This document shows, in pieces, positions 1-7,474 of a stretch of DNA of 13,716 nucleotides. The stretch lies in contig CAZYCA010000012.1 of NCBI GenBank assembly GCA_964645405.1, positions 1-13,716 on the forward strand, given 5' to 3'. Source of the stretch: JAMWDF01 sp964645405 (GTDB taxonomy: Bacteria; Ratteibacteria; UBA8468; B48-G9; DSTR01). Position 1 is the stretch's first letter. Each line of letters starts with the position of its first letter. The notes beneath the pieces were generated by a model that did no database searches, was not told the DNA's origin, and worked only from the letters and a program-made list of their open reading frames with translations. The translations under genes were made by a program, and so were the position numbers.

Positions 1-273
1 GTCATACCCTAACTGCAGGCTCATCGGGATTAAGGGATGAGTACTTTTCAGACTGTAAAGGTCCCGGGCAAAGTTAGTCAGAGCCGGCAGTTGTTGCCAG
101 CAATCATCATCAATTTTTCCGTCAATCACAGGAGCCTGGCGTACTCTGGGTACCTGGTGAAACCAGATGTTTCTAATTTGCTCTTTTTCTGCTGCTGGCT
201 GAACTTCAGTAATTGCGTTACAGAGAAAAATCAGGAAGAAACCAAAAAGAAAAACCTTTCTGCTGGGTGCCAC
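1..273 (-). CDS. Secreted CBM9-like carbohydrate-binding protein, N-terminal part (runs off left edge)
   Basis: The first 91 codons of a gene continuing beyond the left edge. I choose the GTG at 273-271: a GGAGG at 282-278 sits four bases upstream, and the nearby ATG at 275 opens a frame that stops within 15 codons. The product starts with a signal peptide (APSRK, then hydrophobic residues about 7-20). At residues 50-60 it has IDGKIDDDCWQ, the N-terminal signature of CBM9-like/DOMON-type sugar-binding domains. The same signature (IDGKLTENCWQQ) occurs in the 355-aa product of the gene at 5271-6338, so the two are probably paralogues. The TAA stop of the upstream 1187-aa gene ends one base before this start and lies between the Shine-Dalgarno and the GTG, so translation is probably coupled. 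The rest of the protein is not visible; a fused catalytic domain cannot be excluded. Confidence 0.8.
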   Translation of the reverse strand, partial: MAPSRKVFLFGFFLIFLCNAITEVQPAAEKEQIRNIWFHQVPRVRQAPVIDGKIDDDCWQQLPALTNFARDLYSLKSTHPLIPMSLQLGYD

Positions 274-274
274 A

Positions 275-3200
275 TTACCTCCTGTATACAAACAAATTTC
301 CTTTCACAGTAACAGGGAAAACTTCCTTTTGTCCGGTAATGATATCAGTAATTTCCAGACGATAAAGACCGGTTAAGTCGCTGAGTGCCGGTAGCCACGT
401 TACCTCTGTTTTTTCACCTTCCAGCCAGAAAAGACGACCGCTTCCGGAATGCAGCAACCCATCAGGCTGGAAGACATCAAGCCTCAGCAGCCGTGATAAA
501 TTCCCGGAAGAAGACACTGTCATCCTCAGAGTTTCCCCGGGACAAACCTGCCTAAAAGATTTCACCTGAAACCGTGGCATTTTCCGTTCTGAAAGAGCCA
601 GAATAACCGGCTCCAGCTTACCAACACTAATCTCCAGTTTTGTCAGTTCCCCCAGAAATTTTCCTGACCTTAAAGAATAAACTGCTTTTTCTCCGGGTAA
701 AAGTAATGTCAATACCTTTCTTTCCGGAGTGCCTGGTAAATCTTCCCGGTAAACTGCCATTAACTCCAGCCCTTTATGGTTGTAACGAAAGACCCTGGTC
801 CCGGAAGGTAAATATCCGTAAGGTCTGCCATTGATACCAGCTAACTTTAAGGCAGAAACCAGCCATTCCGTTAAAGCACCTGCCCGGTTATCAGCGTAAA
901 GACTCCTGTACTTACCAATAAAACAATTCAGTAAAAGCGTCTGTCCCTGGCCATATTTATGTGTTAACAAAACCGGGGCTTTGCCGACCCAGCCTGCTGG
1001 CCTGGCACCAGCCGGTTCTGTGGATAAATCTGCCAGAGTTTCCACACCAGTTTCTCCAAGATTTCCCCGGCAACAATATTCCTCCACCTTTTTCTGTCTC
1101 ACGCCAAACAAATCGTCCAGGCCACCGGCAGGAAGAAGTTTGCCGTGGACAGTCCTGGTGGCTGGCCTGAAATCAGCAATGACAACTCCACCGGAAGAGA
1201 CAAATTCTCTGATGGCTTTCTGAGCCTGCACTTCCAGACCAACACTGTAAGGGAGAAACAGCACCCGGGCTTTTGTGCGCAGTAATTCTCCTGCTGCGAG
1301 TTTAAAGGAAGATATGTAATCATAACCAATCTGCAGTTCCTCCAGAAAAGTGGCAAAACTCTCACTGGAATTCTTTGTCCTGCCTAAATGGGGGAAACTC
1401 TCCTGGGCATGGTTGGAAGCAGGGGAGTAAAGAATATAGAAACCATCATTCTGCCATTCAGAACAGGCAAGAAGTTCACCAATCCCCTGCGCAAGTTCCC
1501 GACAACTTTCAAATATGGGATAGGTACTCTCACTCAGACCACCATCTCCCGAGATACAGCCTGCGCCCCAGAGAAAAACGGTGTTGCCACCAAGCAGTAC
1601 TGTCTCCCAGGGAATAAAAGAAAGGAAACGTTTATCAGTACTATCACTGTAATAGGCACCGGTACAGGTGCCAAGATATTTATCCCGACCGAGGATGCCC
1701 CGGAGAACACGCAGGTGAGAAGGACGGTAATAAGGAACTAAACTATCAACTTCCCTGCAAACTAAATCAAAATTCTTGCCAATATCACCGTAACCATTAA
1801 GTGTAACCTTAGCCCAGGGAATTTTTTCCTGTAGCAAACTCTTCATTTTTCTCAGGTGAGAAGCGTAAAGCCATTCCTGGTATTGCCTGTAATCCAGAAG
1901 AGGAACAAGATTTTTCTTTTTCTGCTGCTCGGTTACCTGTTCTCTGGTAATTTCAGTAAAGTTCTGTACCGGTATCTGCCAGTTTTCAGAAAGTTCTGCC
2001 GCGTCACGGTAAACAGTCTTCAGGTAGGAAATAAAATTCTGCCAGTCTTTCTGTTCTTCTGCCTGTCTCTGCTGGTCTGTCGCAGCCCTGGACTTAAAAA
2101 GTCCCTGCCCTACACCTGTGTCATCGCCGAAATCATAAAGATAGCCACCATAGGGCTTGACAGGAATTACATCTTCTTCTACAAACTTCTCATAAGTCTT
2201 TTCCATCTCTGGCGGCACAGGCCCAACAATCCTGCCGTAATAAGAGTAAACACCAAAACGAAAACCGAACATCATGTTAGCAGAAAGGGGACTTCCTTTT
2301 GTGCGATAAAAATTCAACCCGTAAAGGCGATTCAGCCGGGAAAGATACCAGCCGGTAACAGTAGAAGTAGCACTATCAGCACGGATATTATAATAATGCC
2401 GGCCTAAAGGTTCTAACAGGGTACAAAACTGGTCTTTATTTGCCTGAGCTTTACCATTCCTTAAAACCATTGCCTTTAGCCGGAAGGCATAACCGGAAAG
2501 GTCTCTGGTATCCACTAAAACTTCCATCCGTGGTCCGGAAATTTCCTTTTCCACAGCCCGTACTAATCTTCCCCAGCCATCATAGACATGGATACGAATT
2601 TTATCTCCTGGCATGATCCCATTGAAAGCAAGCTGGCACCGGAAAGGCTGGTTAGCCGGATTAAGTGTTCCGTTGGATACAGAAAAAGAAAGAATATTTT
2701 CAGGATAAACAACTTTCAGATGGGAACTACCCCAGTCAGTGACCTTATCTCCCTGAAGTAGCCGGCACCGAAAGTAGAGGTGCTGACCGGTATCTGGCAG
2801 ATGATTCAACTTCACTGTCTTTTCTCCTGTAGCAGCTACAGTAAGCTGGTATTTACCGGAATCCTGAACAACTTCATTTTCGTCCAGAGCCTCCCAGACA
2901 ATAGTTGCAGTTTTCTTCTGAGAAGATTCATTCCTTACGGTAACAGCATACCGGAGAGAATCTTTCTCCAGAGGAGAGACCTCTGAATCAGATGGGCTGA
3001 CAGAAACAATTTTTAGTTTTCCTTCACAATGGCTTGCCCAGACAACAGCTTTTCCCACCAGGGCAAAGAGATGGTCCGCCATGGGGAAAATACGGCCGAA
3101 AGGAAAAAATAGACCAGCCGGGCTGATACCATGGTGGATAGACCAGTAGGCATAAGGTTCTTTCTGCCAGTTGAATAATATTATCCTGCTGCCTTCTGGC

Positions 3201-3838
3201 CTCTGCGCAAAACTGACTTTTCCCGAAAGCTGGTAGCTCTGCTGCTGGAAACCAGCAAAGTTACCTCTGGAATCCATTTCCAGCATTTCCTGGTAAAACC
3301 CGGACCAGGAAACACCAGAAAAAGGAATATCCTTCAGGCAGTATTCATTTTTCCAGAACCCGTCTTTTTCCATCTGTTTAGGCATAAAGGAACCAAAATA
3401 ACCACCGGTATTGAAAAGGAGCAGTCCTGTTTTCTTCCCCACACACTGCCGGTAGATAGCCTCCCAGACAGTGGCAGGAAAGTTACCATAAGAAGTGATG
3501 AGAATACACTGGTAGGTTTTTTCTGTAAGAAGGGAAATAATACGGCGGTGTAACTTTCTGGTTCCTTCAGACTTCCAGGACCTGTCCAGAAATTCTTCAC
3601 TCCAGATAGGGACTAAATCATAATCAAAATCAAAACGTTTGGCAAACTCAGCCATCTCCGGTGTGGTCCAGGAGTGAGCAAGAATCAAAATTTTAATTTT
3701 CCCCTGACTGGCTGGGGTTCTCCAGGGGTAAACAGGAGTAAGAAGCTGATGGCTGGCAAAATCTCTGGAAAAAACTGGCAGTGGACCTACCATCAGGATA
3801 AGGAAAAGGCCAGTCAGAAAAAAAATTTTCTTTCTCAT
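275..3838 (-). CDS. Secreted multidomain GH42-like (beta-galactosidase-superfamily) protein, 1187 aa
   Basis: A large exported protein alignable over most of its length with the 1168-aa product of the gene at 7475-10981. Layout inferred from sequence: signal peptide (1-24, PVFS before RDF); a Rossmann/GATase-like region (about 45-265); Ig-like beta segments (about 275-470); a TIM-barrel-like region (about 475-795); a second GATase-like region resembling the beta-galactosidase middle domain (about 797-915, ending near GGVVIADFRPATR); and a C-terminal beta domain (about 1090-1180) with YRLEITDIITGQ, matching YTVEVTDVATGL in the paralogue. At the position where the paralogue has SLGDEN, this protein has DFGDDTG (571-575), so the presumed acid/base Glu is Asp573. 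The start has AGAGG nearby, overlapping the TGA of the upstream 475-aa gene. Likely role: glycoside hydrolysis or glycan binding outside the cytoplasm. The family is recognised by architecture only; substrate and activity are unknown. Confidence 0.82.
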   Translation of the reverse strand: MRKKIFFLTGLFLILMVGPLPVFSRDFASHQLLTPVYPWRTPASQGKIKILILAHSWTTPEMAEFAKRFDFDYDLVPIWSEEFLDRSWKSEGTRKLHRRIISLLTEKTYQCILITSYGNFPATVWEAIYRQCVGKKTGLLLFNTGGYFGSFMPKQMEKDGFWKNEYCLKDIPFSGVSWSGFYQEMLEMDSRGNFAGFQQQSYQLSGKVSFAQRPEGSRIILFNWQKEPYAYWSIHHGISPAGLFFPFGRIFPMADHLFALVGKAVVWASHCEGKLKIVSVSPSDSEVSPLEKDSLRYAVTVRNESSQKKTATIVWEALDENEVVQDSGKYQLTVAATGEKTVKLNHLPDTGQHLYFRCRLLQGDKVTDWGSSHLKVVYPENILSFSVSNGTLNPANQPFRCQLAFNGIMPGDKIRIHVYDGWGRLVRAVEKEISGPRMEVLVDTRDLSGYAFRLKAMVLRNGKAQANKDQFCTLLEPLGRHYYNIRADSATSTVTGWYLSRLNRLYGLNFYRTKGSPLSANMMFGFRFGVYSYYGRIVGPVPPEMEKTYEKFVEEDVIPVKPYGGYLYDFGDDTGVGQGLFKSRAATDQQRQAEEQKDWQNFISYLKTVYRDAAELSENWQIPVQNFTEITREQVTEQQKKKNLVPLLDYRQYQEWLYASHLRKMKSLLQEKIPWAKVTLNGYGDIGKNFDLVCREVDSLVPYYRPSHLRVLRGILGRDKYLGTCTGAYYSDSTDKRFLSFIPWETVLLGGNTVFLWGAGCISGDGGLSESTYPIFESCRELAQGIGELLACSEWQNDGFYILYSPASNHAQESFPHLGRTKNSSESFATFLEELQIGYDYISSFKLAAGELLRTKARVLFLPYSVGLEVQAQKAIREFVSSGGVVIADFRPATRTVHGKLLPAGGLDDLFGVRQKKVEEYCCRGNLGETGVETLADLSTEPAGARPAGWVGKAPVLLTHKYGQGQTLLLNCFIGKYRSLYADNRAGALTEWLVSALKLAGINGRPYGYLPSGTRVFRYNHKGLELMAVYREDLPGTPERKVLTLLLPGEKAVYSLRSGKFLGELTKLEISVGKLEPVILALSERKMPRFQVKSFRQVCPGETLRMTVSSSGNLSRLLRLDVFQPDGLLHSGSGRLFWLEGEKTEVTWLPALSDLTGLYRLEITDIITGQKEVFPVTVKGNLFVYRR
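278..282 (-). promoter_or_regulatory. Ribosome-binding site that fixes the GTG start of the partial CBM9-like gene
   Basis: GGAGG lies four bases before the GTG at 273. It is inside the end of the 1187-aa gene, whose TAA stop separates it from the GTG. It decides the otherwise easily missed GTG start. Confidence 0.7.
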
Positions 3839-3846
3839 CTATCCTC

Positions 3847-5274
3847 TCAGTTAAATGGTAAAGGATAAACTACGTTTTCATCCAGCTGCCTGATCTGGCA
3901 TTGATTCTTCTCCAGAAATATCCTGTACACAGACCCGCAGCCCCGAGCCTGAAGTTCTATTTTGCCTGCCTCCGGGATTTCCACACTACAGCTTCTTGCC
4001 TTTCCGTCCATTGCCCAGGCTGTAGCCAGCCATTCTTTTTTCTGCCGGTGTTTCCTTACCAGCACCCGCAGATATGGGTCACCAGTGGGAAATTCGTATG
4101 CTGGCAGGTTCTTGCTCCAGCGGTGTTTTTCCGGTCCTGGTAGTAAATCTCCGTTTCTCAGGTATTCTTCCAGATGGGAAAAAAGAGCATGAGTATAAGA
4201 CAGAACCAGCATCTGCGCCAGCCAGTGCGGCAGTTCTTCTCCCTGGTCCCCCTTAAATCCACCCCTGACCGGAACACTGAAATATCCAGCCACACCGCCA
4301 ATCATTCCGGCAGTGTAGTAGCATTTCAGATAACCCAGATAAAGAGACAAATCTGCCAGCTGTTTGTTCCCCTCCCAGCCAGCATTCAGCCAGTTGTAGG
4401 AAAGATTGTCCCCGAACTGCAGTTGTTGAGCCACTGAGTTGAGAGCCTGAGTAAGCATATCTCCAAAAGGCCCTTTCGGGTCAAAGTTAGAGGTAAAATG
4501 ACCGTAATATATGGAAGTACTGGGAAATTCAGAGATAGTCCTCATACTTTTATAGTCGTAACTCCACTCCCACCATCCCGGATAACGGTTGGTGTGTGTT
4601 CCCTCAGTATGATAATAGATGTAATTAGCCTGGGGAAAATTCTTTTTAACTGTTCTGTATATTATTGCCTCCTGATGTGCTTTCCTTTCAGAAAGATATG
4701 TCAGCCAGTCTTTCTCTCCCTTAGCCTTCAAAACATCAGGGTCTTTCTCCCAGTATTTCTTACCAAAGCCATAGACACCCAATCCGTACTCACCACCATT
4801 CAAAATAATTTTAATGTTTTGTTTTCCTGCTCTTTCTGCCAGCTGATTTAAAAAATCAACCATATACTGACCTGTCTTTTCAAAAATAATATCCGGTGCT
4901 TCAGGACTGAAAACATTTTTTACCACATTGCCATTTTCGTCCTTGCAGAAGGCTTTCTCTGCTATATCATCAAGAAATCCCTTCCCCAGTTTATGAATTG
5001 GTCTGGGAATAATAACTGCCAGCGGCAGATTTTCCTTTTTTGCCATAGCACAAACCTGCTCATCTATTCTCTCAACAATTTCCAAACCATATCCCCAGTT
5101 TCTCGCCAGTTCAATTTTTACATCAGGTGCTAATTCCCAGCCCCACCGGGAAAGCGGGAGCAGTTTATGGTTTTTCTTAAACTCCGGTTTTTTAATTTCG
5201 GCAAGAAAATCAAGTGGGGTCTTTGCCTGCAACAAACCTGCCAGTAAAAAAGTACACAGAATTACTTTTTTCAT
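3847..5274 (-). CDS. Secreted TIM-barrel-like candidate glycoside hydrolase, 475 aa
   Basis: I do not recognise a named family. The protein has a short signal peptide (1-17, LLAGLLQA before KTP). Alternating strand/helix pattern over roughly 40-380 suggests a TIM barrel, and a small beta domain follows (about 400-455, LVRKHRQ to GCGSVYRIF), as in many retaining glycosidases. Candidate catalytic carboxylates are Glu162 in IILNGGEYG, which resembles the strand-4 acid/base motif of clan A glycosidases, and Glu224 in YYHTEG. Aromatic-rich stretches such as RYPGWWEWSYDY (230-241) could line a sugar-binding cleft. The start is firm: GAGGAGGT at 5288-5281 lies six bases upstream, and the ATG overlaps the stop of the 355-aa gene as ATGA. 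It is flanked by CBM9-like and GH42-like genes, which supports a glycan-processing role. A non-catalytic barrel is possible. Confidence 0.8.
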   Translation of the reverse strand: MKKVILCTFLLAGLLQAKTPLDFLAEIKKPEFKKNHKLLPLSRWGWELAPDVKIELARNWGYGLEIVERIDEQVCAMAKKENLPLAVIIPRPIHKLGKGFLDDIAEKAFCKDENGNVVKNVFSPEAPDIIFEKTGQYMVDFLNQLAERAGKQNIKIILNGGEYGLGVYGFGKKYWEKDPDVLKAKGEKDWLTYLSERKAHQEAIIYRTVKKNFPQANYIYYHTEGTHTNRYPGWWEWSYDYKSMRTISEFPSTSIYYGHFTSNFDPKGPFGDMLTQALNSVAQQLQFGDNLSYNWLNAGWEGNKQLADLSLYLGYLKCYYTAGMIGGVAGYFSVPVRGGFKGDQGEELPHWLAQMLVLSYTHALFSHLEEYLRNGDLLPGPEKHRWSKNLPAYEFPTGDPYLRVLVRKHRQKKEWLATAWAMDGKARSCSVEIPEAGKIELQARGCGSVYRIFLEKNQCQIRQLDENVVYPLPFN

Positions 5275-6338
5275 TTCAGCACCTCCTCAATTCTCAACTC
5301 CCAGTATAAATCTTCCACCTTCCCTTTCAGTTCCTTAACTTCTTTTATCCCTTCCAGAGTGGGAGTTACAGATGCCAGTTTCTGAAATTCCTCTTTTAGC
5401 CCTTCCAATTTTTTACCAACGTTTTCTGCTTTTAAGTTTTTAACGCGTGATTCAACTTCACTCAGAAGTACTTGAATTTTACTCTTTTCTTCTTCCAGCA
5501 CATCATTAGCTCTGACAAATTTACACTTTCCTTTTGTTTCACAGAGAACAAACCCATCCTGCCAGGGTAACTCCCAGGGCGGAGTAATCTCTCTGGAGAG
5601 AAGCCGGCCAATATCCTCCAGATTAAGCTTTTTGGAAGAGAAATACAGATATCCGAACTTATCCGGAGTAGCATTACTACCACCACAGGACCAGCTTACT
5701 CCGCGGAACTTCCCGGTAGAGAAAGAATACCGGACAAGGTCAAACATCCACAAACTGCCCTCCCGGGGTTTCTTAAAAACATCAGTCCAGGGGAAAAATG
5801 ATTCCACCACCCAGAAATCTTTCGTCTTCGAAGTCTTATACTCCCAGTTCTCCAGATTCCAGGAAATGTCGGTGTTGGCAGTATCTATTCTGCGAATGTC
5901 AGTTTTTGTCCCCAGAAAATTGACAACAAAGGCAAGGTAGCCCACACCCTTTCCTTCAGGGTCAAAGTAGATTTCATTGCAGTCATCAGTCCACAGTTCC
6001 GGGTCATCCCTCATAGTTCTGGTAGCTCTGATTTTCTCAAGATAATCATCATAATTGATGCTGGCAAAGTAAAGCCCCCTTTCGTTATAGAACATCATAA
6101 ATTCTGTCTTCAGTTCCCCTTTCACCGGTTTTGTCTGCCAGTATTTGTAAAATTCTCCTTCTTTCTGGCACTGTTGCCAGCAGTTCTCAGTCAACTTCCC
6201 GTCTATCTGTGGATGGTCAGGAAGGTAGCCAACATGGTAAAAAGAAATAACCCTGGACTGAGCAGAAACCAGGGAGATAAAACATAACCCAAAGAGAAAA
6301 AAAGTTTTCCCGTACCAGCAAAATCTTTCCCCCATCAT
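5271..6338 (-). CDS. Secreted CBM9-like carbohydrate-binding protein with C-terminal coiled coil, 355 aa
   Basis: Residues 1-26 form a signal peptide (FFLFGLCFISLVSA before QSR). Residues about 35-235 look like a CBM9-like/DOMON beta-sandwich: IDGKLTENCW (45-54), the central WTDDCNEIYFDP (116-127), WVVESFFPWTDVF (176-188), and a closing FGYLYF (228-233). This fold usually binds sugars without hydrolysing them. A charged helical tail (about 277-352, rich in E, K and L) is predicted to be a coiled coil and is not part of the CBM9 fold. Two in-frame ATGs open the gene; GGGGG at 6346-6342 is three bases from the first and six from the second, so translation may begin at the second (6335). The stop overlaps the next gene's ATG as ATGA, indicating coupling with the 475-aa candidate glycosidase. 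It is paralogous to the partial gene at the left edge. Confidence 0.82.
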   Translation of the reverse strand: MMGERFCWYGKTFFLFGLCFISLVSAQSRVISFYHVGYLPDHPQIDGKLTENCWQQCQKEGEFYKYWQTKPVKGELKTEFMMFYNERGLYFASINYDDYLEKIRATRTMRDDPELWTDDCNEIYFDPEGKGVGYLAFVVNFLGTKTDIRRIDTANTDISWNLENWEYKTSKTKDFWVVESFFPWTDVFKKPREGSLWMFDLVRYSFSTGKFRGVSWSCGGSNATPDKFGYLYFSSKKLNLEDIGRLLSREITPPWELPWQDGFVLCETKGKCKFVRANDVLEEEKSKIQVLLSEVESRVKNLKAENVGKKLEGLKEEFQKLASVTPTLEGIKEVKELKGKVEDLYWELRIEEVLK

Positions 6339-6341
6339 TTA

Positions 6342-6346
6342 CCCCC
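6342..6346 (-). promoter_or_regulatory. Purine-rich ribosome-binding site before a double ATG (355-aa CBM9-like gene)
   Basis: AAGGGGGT is followed by AA and ATGATG. The five-G core is three bases from the first ATG and six from the second, the same arrangement as at the third prepilin-like gene, so the start may be 6335. Confidence 0.5.
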
Positions 6347-6372
6347 TTGCCAGCATGAGATTTTTTTCCAAG

Positions 6373-7473
6373 CTATTTTCCGGTGTAGGAGGATAAAAGT
6401 TTCTCATAAACTTTTTCCTTTAACTCCTGCATTTTCTCTGTCAAATCCAGCATCTCTCTGTAATTATTTTCTCTTATAAATTCTTCTGCCGCTGACTTCA
6501 TCTTTTCATAACCTGACTCTTCCAGAAATTTTCTTACTTCCTCTTCCTTTCCCAGTTTGTCTATCTCTTCTTTTAATTTTTTCCATTCTGTAAGGTCCGG
6601 ACTTACCTCCCAGGAAAGAAGGGAAAGTGTTTTGCGAATCTGTCTGGAACAACTACTGAGAAAATCATGCAACGCTCTGTCTCTGTCTTCATCATAAAAA
6701 TATCCCAGCGCCAGCCTTACTTGTCTTGCGTCTTTTTGCGGAGTAAGTTCTATGCTGACACCATAGGTACCTTTAACTTTACAATCTTCTATCTCCTCAG
6801 GCAGAAAAACAAGGAAGTTTCCGTATCTGTCCTGGTAACCACCATACCTGTTATAAAGAACAACGCTATCATCACCTGCTGCTTTTTTCCCTGCTTCCTG
6901 ATGTAGATTGTATGCCTGACTGGCAAAAGCACACCATCTTTCTCTTTCCGGGGGACCTGTTGTTTCTCCTGGATAGGCGCTAACTACCACCTGAAAAATG
7001 GGCACACTGGTTTCTATCTTCAGAAAAAACCACCGGGGTAGACTTGCCAGTTTTTGAATCTTCACCGCAAGATTATTTTCTCCTTCCCAGTAAATTTCAG
7101 CCAGCCCTGTTTCTTCTGTCTTTTTCAGGACATAAATGTTTCTGGGTAAACTATCTACCTCCAGGGACAAAATCTGGTTGTCTTTCTTTGTCCTAACTGA
7201 CAGAAAGTGCCAGATATTCCAGCCACCGTTTCCCCTTCTTCCAAAGTTGCATCCCAGCAGAAAATCTTTTCCCCGGATAACCTTGCGGTCAGCCTCCTGG
7301 AATACAGCCCGGTAGTCAATTCTCAAATTATCCATCATTAGAGTTCTTTCGTTAAGGTTTTCTCCCTGCTGGTTTTTCCCGTATTTGTTTTTCACCATGA
7401 CTTCCACGCAGAAAACCTGCTGGCAAAAAAACATCCAGATAAAAACAAAAAAAAGACCCTTTCTGTTTCTCAT
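6373..7473 (-). CDS. Secreted beta-rich protein of unknown function with C-terminal coiled coil, 366 aa
   Basis: I do not recognise the family. The signal peptide spans about 1-22 (LFFVFIWMFFCQQVFC before VEV). Residues 45-265 read as a beta-rich domain with many aromatic residues (GNGGWNIWHFLSV, IYWEGENNL, PRWFFLKIE, RYGGYQDRYGNFLVFLPEE), which could be a carbohydrate-binding or galactose-mutarotase-like sandwich; this is a guess from composition. Residues about 292-362 are highly charged and helical, a probable coiled coil, resembling in type the tail of the 355-aa protein encoded just downstream. There is no Shine-Dalgarno in the 25 bases before the ATG. The stop of the 1168-aa gene is one base upstream (TGA, A, ATG), so expression probably relies on translational reinitiation. 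The signal peptide starts directly at this ATG, which supports the start. Confidence 0.78.
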   Translation of the reverse strand: MRNRKGLFFVFIWMFFCQQVFCVEVMVKNKYGKNQQGENLNERTLMMDNLRIDYRAVFQEADRKVIRGKDFLLGCNFGRRGNGGWNIWHFLSVRTKKDNQILSLEVDSLPRNIYVLKKTEETGLAEIYWEGENNLAVKIQKLASLPRWFFLKIETSVPIFQVVVSAYPGETTGPPERERWCAFASQAYNLHQEAGKKAAGDDSVVLYNRYGGYQDRYGNFLVFLPEEIEDCKVKGTYGVSIELTPQKDARQVRLALGYFYDEDRDRALHDFLSSCSRQIRKTLSLLSWEVSPDLTEWKKLKEEIDKLGKEEEVRKFLEESGYEKMKSAAEEFIRENNYREMLDLTEKMQELKEKVYEKLLSSYTGK

Positions 7474-7474
7474 T

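Noticed and set aside
1856..2407. Plus-strand ORF of 183 codons inside the 1187-aa gene
   Set aside because: It lies entirely antisense to a well-supported secreted protein with a homologue in the window; its translation has no domain or signal. It is a shadow frame.
6339..6372. Possible terminator or promoter in the 34-base spacer before the 355-aa gene
   Set aside because: Only a four-pair CTTG/CAAG match is present; no stable stem, T-run after a stem, or promoter hexamers.
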